A DNA stretch of 57,663 nucleotides, taken from the NCBI GenBank assembly GCA_025997595.1, contig BNUU01000008.1:1-57663 (forward strand). The letters are read 5' to 3'. The notes under the pieces are model-generated. The model did no database searches, was not told where the DNA came from, and saw only the letters and a list, made by a program, of their open reading frames with translations. Positions within the stretch are counted from its first letter, which is position 1. Each line of letters begins with the position of its first letter. Shown piece after piece: positions 7,647 through 15,811 of this stretch. Position numbers and translations under genes: made by a program. Source of the stretch: Spirochaetia bacterium. GTDB lineage: Bacteria > Spirochaetota > Spirochaetia > Treponematales > Breznakiellaceae.

Positions 7647-8575
7647 GTACACCAGAGCTGCGTGATCCCCGTAAAGAATTCGGTGCGGCGGTTTTTGCCG
7701 CGGCACAAAAAAATCCCGCCGTGGTTGCCCTGTCCGCAGATTCAGGGGGCAGCGCCGGCCTTGGGGAATTCCTCAAGACCTATCCTGAACGGTACTTTGA
7801 ATTAGGTATCATGGAACAGGGCGCGGTAGGGATAGCTTCCGGGCTGGCCACCACCGGTAAAATCCCGGTTTTTTGCGCCATCGCTCCTTTTGTTACGTCC
7901 CGTCCCTTCGAGATGGTCCGTAACGATGTGGGGTATATGAAACAGAACGTTAAAATTGTAGGACGTAATGGCGGCATTACCTATTCGGACCTGGGTTCTA
8001 CCCATCATTCGCTGGAGGACTTTGCCATCATGTCCATGATCCCCGGCATGGTGGTACTTGCCCCCCAGGACCCCAACGAGATTAAAAATGCCGTGGCCGC
8101 CATGATCGAATACCAGGGGCCGGTGTATATGCGCATCGGCAATGAGCCCATCCCGGTCTTTACCGAGGATAAACCCTTTAAAATTGGTAAGGGAGTTCCC
8201 CTTCGGGACGGTACGGATGTGACCATCATCAGTACCGGAACCCTTACTGCGGCGGCCCTGGAGGCGGTGGATATCCTGGCCGTCAAGGGGATAAGCGCCC
8301 GGCTTATCGGTATGCCCACCATCAGCCCCATCGACGAGGATATTATTATCGATGCGGCAAAAAGCACCGGTAAAATCATCACCCTGGAAGAACACTACGT
8401 CCCCGGCGGACTTGGCAGCATGGTGAGCGCGGTCTGCGCCGAAAAATACCCCGCAAAGGTTAAGATGCTCGGCATCCCCAAGGCCTATGCCAGCGCCGGC
8501 CCCTATACGGAACTTCTGGCATACTATCACCTTGATGCCCAGGGGATTGCGGCATCTGCTGCGGAATTCCGGTAA
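7643..8575 (+). CDS. transketolase, C-terminal subunit
   Basis: 310 residues beginning with GTG in a GTGA overlap with the upstream subunit. The pyrimidine-binding domain carries FELGIMEQGAVGIASGLA with the activating Glu, and the end of the domain has TLEEHYVPGGLGS, the usual regulatory-fold signature. It completes a split transketolase. It is followed after only 12 bases by nudC on the same strand. Confidence 0.9.
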   Translation: MSTPELRDPRKEFGAAVFAAAQKNPAVVALSADSGGSAGLGEFLKTYPERYFELGIMEQGAVGIASGLATTGKIPVFCAIAPFVTSRPFEMVRNDVGYMKQNVKIVGRNGGITYSDLGSTHHSLEDFAIMSMIPGMVVLAPQDPNEIKNAVAAMIEYQGPVYMRIGNEPIPVFTEDKPFKIGKGVPLRDGTDVTIISTGTLTAAALEAVDILAVKGISARLIGMPTISPIDEDIIIDAAKSTGKIITLEEHYVPGGLGSMVSAVCAEKYPAKVKMLGIPKAYASAGPYTELLAYYHLDAQGIAASAAEFR

Positions 8576-8587
8576 GGCGGAGGGTCA

Positions 8588-9406
8588 TTGAACACCGAGG
8601 CCAACGGGGGGGTATTTCTTTTTCAGGGGGACTCCCTTGTGGTGAATGATGAGACTCCCGATACCGGGGTTGCCGACGGACTGCCCCGGGAAATCGTCCA
8701 TCAGGCTTTTAAGGATACGGACTATTTTGAGATTCCCACCGTTGATGCCACGGGAATAATCCGGGGGGCCGTTCTGGGAAAGGATGAGCCCCTCCCTACG
8801 GGCTGGCGGGCCGTCCCGGTGCGGCAGTGGCTCTCCCTTATCAGCGCCGGGACCACCGTTGACGGCGCCGGGCCGGCGGGGCGTATGCTCCGGGCCTACC
8901 ACATTGCCCAGTGGCAGCAGGATTCGCTGTTCTGCGGCTCCTGCGGAACAAAAAATATTGACGCCCCGGACGAACTGGCCCGGCTCTGTCCCGCCTGTGG
9001 CCGCCGGGAATACCCCCGCATATCCCCTGCGGTGATCACCATCATCATGAACGATGACGGAAGGGCCCTGCTGGCCCATAACAAAAAATTTGCCGAGGGG
9101 GTTTACAGTCTGGTGGCGGGTTTTAACGAGGCGGGGGAAAGCCTTGAGGCGACCGTGGCCCGTGAAATCCGGGAAGAGGTGGGCCTTGAGGTTAAGGACA
9201 TCAAGTACATCACCTCCCAGCCCTGGCCCTTCCCCAACTCCCTGATGCTGGGCTTTACCGCCCGTTACGCCGGCGGCGAAATCCGCCCCGATGGTATCGA
9301 GATTGAGGACGCCAAATGGTTCACCCGGGACGATCTGCCCAAGCTCCCCGGCACCGGCTCCGTTTCCCGGTACCTGATTAACGGCTGGCTCAGTAACAGC
9401 TTGTAA
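8588..9406 (+). CDS. nudC: NADH pyrophosphatase NudC
   Basis: 272 residues starting at TTG with GGAGGG 4 bases upstream. A zinc ribbon (CGSCG and CPACG) is followed by the Nudix box from GFNEAGESLE to REIREEVGLE and by SQPWPFPNS, the motif specific for NADH-type Nudix hydrolases. Such enzymes cleave NADH or decap NAD-RNA. It sits at the end of the sugar operon with close spacing, but a metabolic link is not obvious. Confidence 0.92.
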   Translation: MNTEANGGVFLFQGDSLVVNDETPDTGVADGLPREIVHQAFKDTDYFEIPTVDATGIIRGAVLGKDEPLPTGWRAVPVRQWLSLISAGTTVDGAGPAGRMLRAYHIAQWQQDSLFCGSCGTKNIDAPDELARLCPACGRREYPRISPAVITIIMNDDGRALLAHNKKFAEGVYSLVAGFNEAGESLEATVAREIREEVGLEVKDIKYITSQPWPFPNSLMLGFTARYAGGEIRPDGIEIEDAKWFTRDDLPKLPGTGSVSRYLINGWLSNSL

Positions 9407-9420
9407 CGGGCGCCTGCTCC

Positions 9421-10971
9421 CTACGTATTTCTCGTTATTTCCGCGATCCGCCAGTTTCCCTTGTGGCGGATAAGTCTGAGTTCGTCGGTAAAGGGGCGGC
9501 CTTTGGGCAGGTTTGGTCCGGCCTCCGCACCGGTATTACCGGGATCATCGGCGGGTGAGTCCATCCCGGCGGGGAGCCAGAGGATGAAGGACGTGCGGTA
9601 ATAGATCTCGTCGCCGCTTTCGTCCCCGCGAATCTTTCTGATATCCAGGTCCGATACGCCGAACACCTGGGATTCTGTGGGTTCTGCCCCGGAATCAATC
9701 CAGTTTTGAGCGGGGATAATCGTCAAGCCCATGGACTCATAGGCCTGGCGGACCTTGCTTATTACGAAGAGGTTGGTAACCATTTCGATATCGCCCTTTC
9801 CGGCTTTCTTGAAGACGCAGGCATCCATCAGGGGATGATCCAGTTCACCAATGGCGCCATAATAGGCCTGTACCACTGCGGCGCTTTCCATACCTGCGGT
9901 GGTGGGAAGACTTGCCCGGCTTGCCGCCATACTGCGGACTATCAGCGCCACAACAAGCACCGCAGCGCTTATCCCTATAATAATGGCGGCGTTCCGAATC
10001 ACAAAACGCCGGGTATTAACCCTCAGGCCCTTTTTCTTTTGAAACTGCTCCCGTTCCTCCGTAATTTTTGCCTTTTCCGCCTCATCCAGGGTGCGAAAGA
10101 AGGAAGCAGCCCCCCGTGAATGAACCGGCCCCAGAAGTTCCCGGAATTCTTCAAGACCGGGGCGGCCCCCTGCGGGAGGGTTTTTTGAGGCAGCAATAGC
10201 CCGATCAACCAGGACGGCGGTTTTTTCATCCAGCCCCGGAGCGGCAAGCCCCAGGGGCAAAAATACCCCTTCCCGGATATCCTGATGCAGCAGGTCCCTG
10301 TTACGATTGGGGAAGGGCAGCGTCCCTGAGAGGATACGGTAGAGGATGGCCCCGGCGCTAAAGGCCGCCGCATCCTCCGGAGGGGAACCTCGGCCTTTGG
10401 CCTCGGCGGCATTTTCCGGAGGGGAACCTCGGCCCAAGCTTCCCTGCGGGAAGCAGGCCTCGGCGGCAAGGTCGGGGTTGACCAGGGATTCCGCCCGGTC
10501 AAGCCATGCGCCTTCCCCTTCCGCCTGAATGCTCCGCATGACGAGCCGTTCCGGGGGAAAGAGGATGGCCCCCGTCGTAAGGTTGATAAGCGCCCCCGCA
10601 GGCCAGAGGGGAATTTGCAGGTCCTTTGCAGCGGACCGGACTTCAATCCAGAGGCGCAGGGCGTCCAGGGCTTCGTCCCGCCGTTCAGTATCATTTAAAA
10701 GGAGATCGTCGAACCGTTCCCCCGTAAAATCGGGCCCCCAGATCACCATGGTGGGAAGTATCCCTTTTTCGGCGGTACATTCAGACCCCCGGCGCTCGAT
10801 CACGCCGGAAGGTTTCCATGGTTCGGCCTTCCCATCGGGGTATACGATTAAGCCCTCCTGGGTGATAAACTGGGTCAGTTTGGCCTGGGCAAAAGCCTGG
10901 GAAGAAAGCCCCGTGTCAAACCCCAGGGCCGCCTTCCCCTCAACTTCAAAATGAACGATCCGCTCGGCCAC
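9421..10971 (-). CDS. membrane pseudokinase-like protein
   Basis: 516 residues from GTG with AGGAG upstream, 9 bases after hflC. The middle (about 200-290) resembles the C-lobe of Ser/Thr kinases (SAGAILYRILSGTLPFPN) but no HRD or DFG catalytic motif is seen. A transmembrane helix (FVIRNAAIIIGISAAVLVVA, about 330-350) is followed by a ~150-residue outer domain that may be NTF2-like. Two tandem in-frame copies of a palindromic repeat encode GRGSPPEN and GRGSPPED just before the kinase-like segment. The order hflK-hflC-this gene, with minimal gaps, suggests one membrane-quality-control transcript. Function otherwise unknown. Confidence 0.65.
   Translation of the reverse strand: MAERIVHFEVEGKAALGFDTGLSSQAFAQAKLTQFITQEGLIVYPDGKAEPWKPSGVIERRGSECTAEKGILPTMVIWGPDFTGERFDDLLLNDTERRDEALDALRLWIEVRSAAKDLQIPLWPAGALINLTTGAILFPPERLVMRSIQAEGEGAWLDRAESLVNPDLAAEACFPQGSLGRGSPPENAAEAKGRGSPPEDAAAFSAGAILYRILSGTLPFPNRNRDLLHQDIREGVFLPLGLAAPGLDEKTAVLVDRAIAASKNPPAGGRPGLEEFRELLGPVHSRGAASFFRTLDEAEKAKITEEREQFQKKKGLRVNTRRFVIRNAAIIIGISAAVLVVALIVRSMAASRASLPTTAGMESAAVVQAYYGAIGELDHPLMDACVFKKAGKGDIEMVTNLFVISKVRQAYESMGLTIIPAQNWIDSGAEPTESQVFGVSDLDIRKIRGDESGDEIYYRTSFILWLPAGMDSPADDPGNTGAEAGPNLPKGRPFTDELRLIRHKGNWRIAEITRNT
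10376..10467 (-). repeat. two tandem in-frame palindromic repeat units (pseudokinase gene)
   Basis: Each unit reads GCCGCCGAGGCC, a variable hairpin loop, then GGCCGAGGTTCCCCTCCGGA. The first unit contains a perfect GCTTCCC-GCA-GGGAAGC hairpin, the second a GGCC-AAA-GGCC one. Both are in frame. The GTTCCCCTC core recurs in recX (20425-20480) and the M15 peptidase gene (45197-45292). Confidence 0.75.
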
Positions 10972-10980
10972 GGTGTTCTC

Positions 10981-11964
10981 CTACCTGCCGGTGGGTGAAT
11001 AGAGATACCGGAAATATTCCATGTCCGTGGAGAGGGTTTTGTCGAATTTGGGCAGGATGGTCCGATAGGATTCCACCGCCCGCCAGAAATCGAAGAAGGT
11101 CCGATCCCTGCCGTAGGCTTCTGCGTATATCCTGCTGGCCTCCGCATCGGCGGTTCCCCGGATGGTTTCCGCCTTTTCATAGGCCGCGGACAGGATGGAT
11201 CGCCGTTCGTTGTCCATGCGGCCCAGCCAGTTTGCCTTGCGGCCTTCCCCTTCGGACCTAAAGGCTTGGGCGATCTGGTTCCGTTCCTTGATCATCCGGT
11301 TGTACACACTTTGGGTAAGCTCATCGGAATAGCGGATCTGCCGGGTTACCACATCGATAAGCTCAATGCCGTATTCGGGCATTATGATCCGTGACCGGGC
11401 GAGAATTTCTTCCGCCAACTGCCGGCGGCCGCGGGAAACAGGCTCATAGCTGGAATCGGGCTGTATGGAGGACTGGATCAGGCTGGGATCAATGTCGTCG
11501 CCGATACCCAGGCTCTCCAGAGTGTTTTCCCGCTCCATGATGATGTTGGAATTCCGCACCGATTCCCGGAGGTAATTTTCCGCCACCACGGTGCGGACTT
11601 CGGAATCGATTATTTCACCCAGTTTGGAGTAGGCTCCGTTCAGGGTTTGAATGGATTCGTAGAACTTTTTGGGGTCGGAAATCTTCCACCGGGCAATTAC
11701 GTCAACCCAGATGTAATTTTTTTCCCTGGTGGGCATGCTTTTCTGCTCCCCGTCCCAGGACATGATCCGTTTGGGATACCGGACCACCTCATCAATAAAG
11801 GGAATTTTGATATGGAGCCCCGCATCGGTGATCACATCCACCAGTTTTCCCATCTGGACGATAACCGCCTGCTCCCCCTCGTCAATCACATAGAAGGGGC
11901 CCGCGGCGGCAATGCCGATGATAACAACGACGATTACGATAATAGGAGTTAAAAACTTTTTCAT
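10981..11964 (-). CDS. hflC: HflC, SPFH-domain protease regulator
   Basis: 327 residues. An N-terminal membrane anchor (FLTPIIVIVVVIIGIAAAGP) is followed by the SPFH domain (EGEQAVIVQMGK, VDVIARWKISDP) and a long C-terminal coiled coil with KAETIRGTADAEASRIYAEA, typical of HflC. With HflK it forms a periplasmic-side cage that modulates FtsH; ftsH is present at 41.9 kb. Its ATG overlaps the hflK stop (TAATG). Confidence 0.93.
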   Translation of the reverse strand: MKKFLTPIIVIVVVIIGIAAAGPFYVIDEGEQAVIVQMGKLVDVITDAGLHIKIPFIDEVVRYPKRIMSWDGEQKSMPTREKNYIWVDVIARWKISDPKKFYESIQTLNGAYSKLGEIIDSEVRTVVAENYLRESVRNSNIIMERENTLESLGIGDDIDPSLIQSSIQPDSSYEPVSRGRRQLAEEILARSRIIMPEYGIELIDVVTRQIRYSDELTQSVYNRMIKERNQIAQAFRSEGEGRKANWLGRMDNERRSILSAAYEKAETIRGTADAEASRIYAEAYGRDRTFFDFWRAVESYRTILPKFDKTLSTDMEYFRYLYSPTGR

Positions 11965-12974
11965 TATCTGCTCCCCTGGGCGCCCAGGCTCGAACCGGCG
12001 CTGCGGTTGACCGCGCCCTGCCGCGCCCCGATGTCCCGCAGGGGCAGGAAATTGTTAAAACTGCGATCAATGATAACAGTTCCTTCGCTTTCTTCGTTGA
12101 AGGCCTCTTCGATCATTTCGTAGTAGAGCCGCTGCCGGGTAATCTCCGGGGCGCGGCGGTATTCCTCATAAACCGAATTGAACCGGGCGATCTCGCCGTT
12201 TGCCCGGTTGACCCGTTCCGCCGCATACCCCTGGGCAATCTGGACCCGCTGGTCCGCCTCGCCCCTGGTTTTTGGAATTTCCTCGTTATAAACCTGCTGG
12301 CCCTCGTTGATCAGGCGGTTCATGTCCTGAATGGCCTTGTTCACGTCGTCAAAGGCGGCCTGTACCCCCGCCGGGGGGTCGATATTCTGGAGCTTTACAG
12401 CGATTACATCGATGCCCAGCTTATACCCCCGGAAGGTTTCGTTCATGAATTCCTGCGCCGCCGACTCAATGGCGCTCCGTTCCGGCCCCATAATGTCCAT
12501 GATCGCCCGGTCCCCCACCAGCATGTTGATGGCCGAGCGGGACACGTCCCGGATGGTACGGACCGGGTCCAACACATTGAAGGTCCAGGCCTTGGGGTCC
12601 ACCACCCGGTACTGGATGATCCATTCCACTTCCACAATGTTCAGGTCCCCGGTAAGCATGGTGGATTCCTTGAAATTGTTGGCATAGGAGGAAGATACCC
12701 CGCTTTGCAGGGTGCTGAAACCGAACTGCTCTGTCCGCACGGTTTTAACGTTTACCGAATACTGCCGGTCAATACCGAAGGGGAGCTTGAAATGCAGTCC
12801 GGGATTTTCGGTATTGGTGTACCTGCCAAAACGGGTTACCACCGCCTCTTCCGTCTGATCTACAATATAAACACTGGTTCCCAAAAGAATAATCAGGACG
12901 ATTCCCGCCGCGATCAGAATGAGAGCCCCCGGACTCAACAGCCCCCCAATTTTGGGCGGGGTAACATTTTGCAT
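11964..12974 (-). CDS. hflK: HflK, SPFH-domain protease regulator
   Basis: 336 residues. A single N-terminal TM helix (GALILIAAGIVLIILLGTSV) is followed by an SPFH domain with VDQTEEAVVTRFGRY and the HflK signature VIAVKLQNIDPPAGVQAAFD, then a coiled coil. GGAGGTGA precedes the ATG. It is the partner of HflC. The Gly-rich N-terminal stretch of E. coli HflK is absent, giving a shorter protein. Confidence 0.93.
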   Translation of the reverse strand: MQNVTPPKIGGLLSPGALILIAAGIVLIILLGTSVYIVDQTEEAVVTRFGRYTNTENPGLHFKLPFGIDRQYSVNVKTVRTEQFGFSTLQSGVSSSYANNFKESTMLTGDLNIVEVEWIIQYRVVDPKAWTFNVLDPVRTIRDVSRSAINMLVGDRAIMDIMGPERSAIESAAQEFMNETFRGYKLGIDVIAVKLQNIDPPAGVQAAFDDVNKAIQDMNRLINEGQQVYNEEIPKTRGEADQRVQIAQGYAAERVNRANGEIARFNSVYEEYRRAPEITRQRLYYEMIEEAFNEESEGTVIIDRSFNNFLPLRDIGARQGAVNRSAGSSLGAQGSR

Positions 12975-13011
12975 TAATCACCTCCATAAAATAAAGCCAA
13001 GAGACCCCTAA

Positions 13012-13040
13012 AAGGTACTTATTTAAACCCCCATAGTCAA
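13012..13040 (-). promoter_or_regulatory. candidate hflKC promoter
   Basis: On the minus strand TTGACT (13040-13035), 17-base spacer, TACCTT (13017-13012), 38 bases before the hflK start. Confidence 0.45.
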
Positions 13041-13076
13041 TGATTACCGGAACATTTTCAAAACCTCAAAATTGCC

Positions 13077-13106
13077 TTGACAAGAGGGTTACACTTGCCA
13101 TATCAT
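13077..13106 (+). promoter_or_regulatory. candidate promoter of the paralogous secreted-protein pair
   Basis: TTGACA (13077-13082), 18-base spacer, TATCAT (13101-13106), 34 bases before the ATG at 13141. It diverges from the hflKC promoter. Confidence 0.5.
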
Positions 13107-13140
13107 GCTTATTATTAGGATAAGAAGAGGAAGGAAAAGC

Positions 13141-13578
13141 ATGAAAAAGGTTATCGCTGTTGTTTTCTTTGCGCTCCTGGCAGGTCAGTTGTTTGCGCAA
13201 ATCCGGGATTCAAGTGTTGTGGTGCAGTGGAATGGCGCTGATATCTCGACACCTCTCATCTATCACCTTGAGGTATGGGATCAGCATGGCGCCGAGACCG
13301 ACATTGCCCCCTTCCTGTCTCCCATAAACGACCTCAGAAAATACGGTCCCGTTACTTTTTTGATCCATGCCAACAATGGATACATCGTCGCCTTATACGC
13401 CAGCCCCAACTGGGAATCGACGCTGCAAAAGCCGCAGGGTGTTACATCCAAATATACGGTTGCCGGCGATTCAAAGCAAATTATCCGCAGTGAATTGGAT
13501 AGTAAGTTATTCAAAACCTACATTACCCGAAGCCAATTCCTCAGTGACCTCGAAACGACCTATGCGGGATTGAAATAG
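13141..13578 (+). CDS. small secreted protein, paralogue A
   Basis: 145 residues. MKKVIAVVFFALLAGQLFAQ is a clean Sec signal peptide with cleavage after the FA pair. AGGAAGG precedes this ATG, so it is preferred over the longer reading frame. The mature part (~125 residues) has no recognised domain. The next gene has an almost identical signal sequence and a similar length and layout (a Y-H-x-EV strand early, an NGYIVALYA or TGYVFFVYA strand in the middle), so the pair arose by tandem duplication. Location periplasmic or outer surface; function unknown. Confidence 0.75.
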   Translation: MKKVIAVVFFALLAGQLFAQIRDSSVVVQWNGADISTPLIYHLEVWDQHGAETDIAPFLSPINDLRKYGPVTFLIHANNGYIVALYASPNWESTLQKPQGVTSKYTVAGDSKQIIRSELDSKLFKTYITRSQFLSDLETTYAGLK

Positions 13579-13630
13579 TTTCCATAATGTACATCAAAGC
13601 CTTTTGGGCTATAAACAAAAAGGAATGATG

Positions 13631-14059
13631 ATGAAAAGAATCGTCGGTGTTGTTTTTTTTGTACTCTTGGTTGGTCAGCTGTTTGCACAGGAAACCCGTA
13701 CCTATTACCATATCGAGGTTTACTCCCGAACGTCAAATTACTTCGGAGATATACCTCGTTTTTCAGTTGATGACAGTAAACTGGACAAAAGCCAGGCGTA
13801 TTATGAGTTCTATCACCGGAATACGGGGTATGTCTTCTTTGTCTATGCAACCAAAGGTGACGGAAGCGCAATAAGCGCTCCGGGCCAGGCTCCTTCGAAT
13901 GCCGTGGCCGTTAAAATATTCGACTGGTCAGGCACCAGCCATGAGCTGTTTCAGCAGCAGATCGACAAAATCATAACCCAAAACATGCTGACCATGAAGC
14001 CGGAAGTTGAAAAGTTACGTATGGCGCTGAAATACAAGCTCTCGGTACCCAGACCATAG
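13631..14059 (+). CDS. small secreted protein, paralogue B
   Basis: 142 residues. Three consecutive ATG codons (13625, 13628, 13631) follow AGGA; the third has the best spacing. The signal peptide KRIVGVVFFVLLVGQLFAQ mirrors that of the upstream paralogue. The mature domain shows the same strand order and a TGYVFFVYATKG segment aligned with NGYIVALYA of paralogue A. Probably cotranscribed (52-base gap). A hairpin with a T-run follows. Function unknown. Confidence 0.75.
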   Translation: MKRIVGVVFFVLLVGQLFAQETRTYYHIEVYSRTSNYFGDIPRFSVDDSKLDKSQAYYEFYHRNTGYVFFVYATKGDGSAISAPGQAPSNAVAVKIFDWSGTSHELFQQQIDKIITQNMLTMKPEVEKLRMALKYKLSVPRP

Positions 14060-14072
14060 AACGAACAGACTG

Positions 14073-14118
14073 ATTAGACTTGTTCGGCAGCTAACCGGGT
14101 TGTCGAACAGATTTTTTT
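14073..14118 (+). terminator. terminator after paralogue B, built from a dispersed palindrome
   Basis: TGTTCGGCA pairs with TGTCGAACA (one wobble) across a short loop and is followed by seven T. Read on the minus strand it is the same palindrome found at 34718-34752 and 43859-43893, with the shared ending GAACAAG-TCTAAT. Confidence 0.65.
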
Positions 14119-14489
14119 AGCCTAATGCCGACATTCGGGCATAAAAAAGCCTCCCGGGAAAAGGAGGTGAAGAAACCCGGAAGGCGGCCTGGGCGGCTTT
14201 GCTGCCAAACGATGCTGCTTAAACTATAGATGATGTATGTCGGTGTTGTAAAACCCATCTAAAATTGCCGCCACAGTCTACTTTTAAGGTAAACGTTTTT
14301 TCCTCAGGGGTCAAGGGTTTTTGGAAAATTTATTAATATTTCAGTAAAGTATTTTCCGCCGGTATTGGTTTTGTGCTCCCCCGTACCGTGACTTGATTAA
14401 TCAGCCAAGTGCCATATATGATTTAACTCTCGTCGGGAAGCGATCAAGTTGGAGCTCTCTCAAGTATATTTTTGTTTGGAGGCAGCGTA
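14119..14489. other. long intergenic region before the Fe-alcohol dehydrogenase
   Basis: No ORF with coding character. It contains a small ATGCC/GGGCAT hairpin, a CCTCC/GGAGG hairpin followed on the minus strand by six T (a terminator for no visible gene), and a GGCGGC-rich segment near 14185-14210. The last 150 bases are AT-rich and probably hold the adh promoter (TTGATT with TATATG is the best weak match). GGAGG at 14478-14482 is the adh ribosome-binding site. No known riboswitch motif was recognised. Confidence 0.5.
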
Positions 14490-15791
14490 ATGAGCGATTT
14501 ATTCAGTAAATCCAGGGATCTCCTTTCCCAGTGGAAGGGGAAGAACTATGTGTTTGGCCGGGGGGTTATGCCCGAGCTTGGGAAGATGGCCGCAGGGTTC
14601 GGCAAAAAAGCCCTGGTGGTCTGCAATACTACCTATATGAAGCCGGTGGCTGACGCGGTTGTCGATTCCCTGAACAAGGCCGGTGTGTCCCTTGCGGGGG
14701 GCGTTATCGTTCCTGATGCGGGTCCCAACGCTCCCCGTGTGGATGTGTACCGGATTGAGACCTATGTCCTGCACCATAAGCCCGATGTAATTATCGCGGT
14801 AGGGGGCGGATCAACCATTGACGCCTGCAAGGCGGCGAATTTTCTCGCCACCCTGGGCAAAGATGTCAGCCCCGAGATAGATCACTGGTTTGGCACCGGT
14901 ATTGTAAGCGAGGCCCTTAAAAAGACCGGAGCCAAGCTCTGCCCCCTCATCGCGGTACAGACCTCGGCCAGTTCCGGGGCCCATCTTACCAAGTATTCCA
15001 ATATTACCGATCCGGTAATCGGCCAGAAGAAGCTGGTGGTTGACGACGGGATAACTCCCCTCTGCGCCCTGTTTGATTACGATGTTACCGCCTCCATGCC
15101 CATCCCGGTTACCATCGACGGCGCCCTGGACTCCATTGCCCACTGTTTCGAGGTCTTCTCCGGGCTCCCGGCAAATGCGCCCAAGGAAAAATACGATCTT
15201 GCCGCCGCCCTGACAGAAGCGGCGGTGGAACTCACGGTCCGGTACGCCCCACGGGTGATCAAGGACCCCAAGGACATGGAAGCCCGTGAAGCTATCGGCA
15301 TGTCCACCGACCTGGGCGGTTACGCCATTATGGTCGGCGGAACCCACGGCCCCCACATGACCAGTTTCTCTCTGGTGGATCTTACCGGCCACGGAACCGC
15401 CTGTGGCCTGATGAATCCCTACTACGCGGTGTTCTTTGCCCCGGCGATTGAAAAACAGATCAGGCTGGTGGGAAATATCTTAAAGAAGTACGGCTATATT
15501 TCCGAAAACATCGACAGCCTTTCAGGCAAGGACCTGGGGCTGGCTTTTGCCAGGGGCATGACCGCCTTCAGCAAGGCCATCGGCGCTCCGGTTACCCTCA
15601 AGGACCTGCCCAAATGGAACGACTCCTATGTGGACAAGATCCTCACCGCCGCCAAGGACCCCCAACTGGAAATGAAGCTCAAGAATATGCCCATCCCCAT
15701 GAACGCCTCCGTGGTGGATGAGTACATGGGACCCATCATCCGGGCCGCGGTTTCCGGAGACTTCTCCCTTATCAAGTTGATGGCCTCCTAA
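14490..15791 (+). CDS. iron-containing alcohol dehydrogenase
   Basis: 433 residues from ATG 14490, chosen for GGAGG 7 bases upstream. The NAD-binding GGGSTIDACKAANF segment (about residues 102-115) and the metal ligands in DSIAHCFE and GHGTACG are typical of group III Fe-ADHs. The substrate cannot be read from sequence; relatives act on butanol, lactaldehyde, propanediol or other hydroxy compounds. It is followed after 20 bases by a LarA-type racemase gene, so the two probably handle the same 2-hydroxy compound. Confidence 0.88.
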   Translation: MSDLFSKSRDLLSQWKGKNYVFGRGVMPELGKMAAGFGKKALVVCNTTYMKPVADAVVDSLNKAGVSLAGGVIVPDAGPNAPRVDVYRIETYVLHHKPDVIIAVGGGSTIDACKAANFLATLGKDVSPEIDHWFGTGIVSEALKKTGAKLCPLIAVQTSASSGAHLTKYSNITDPVIGQKKLVVDDGITPLCALFDYDVTASMPIPVTIDGALDSIAHCFEVFSGLPANAPKEKYDLAAALTEAAVELTVRYAPRVIKDPKDMEAREAIGMSTDLGGYAIMVGGTHGPHMTSFSLVDLTGHGTACGLMNPYYAVFFAPAIEKQIRLVGNILKKYGYISENIDSLSGKDLGLAFARGMTAFSKAIGAPVTLKDLPKWNDSYVDKILTAAKDPQLEMKLKNMPIPMNASVVDEYMGPIIRAAVSGDFSLIKLMAS

Positions 15792-15811
15792 TACCAAGGG
15801 TATGATAAATT

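Noticed and set aside
14119..14489. Riboswitch or ncRNA before the Fe-ADH gene
   Set aside because: Several small hairpins exist, but no known conserved core was recognised and there is no second copy for comparison.
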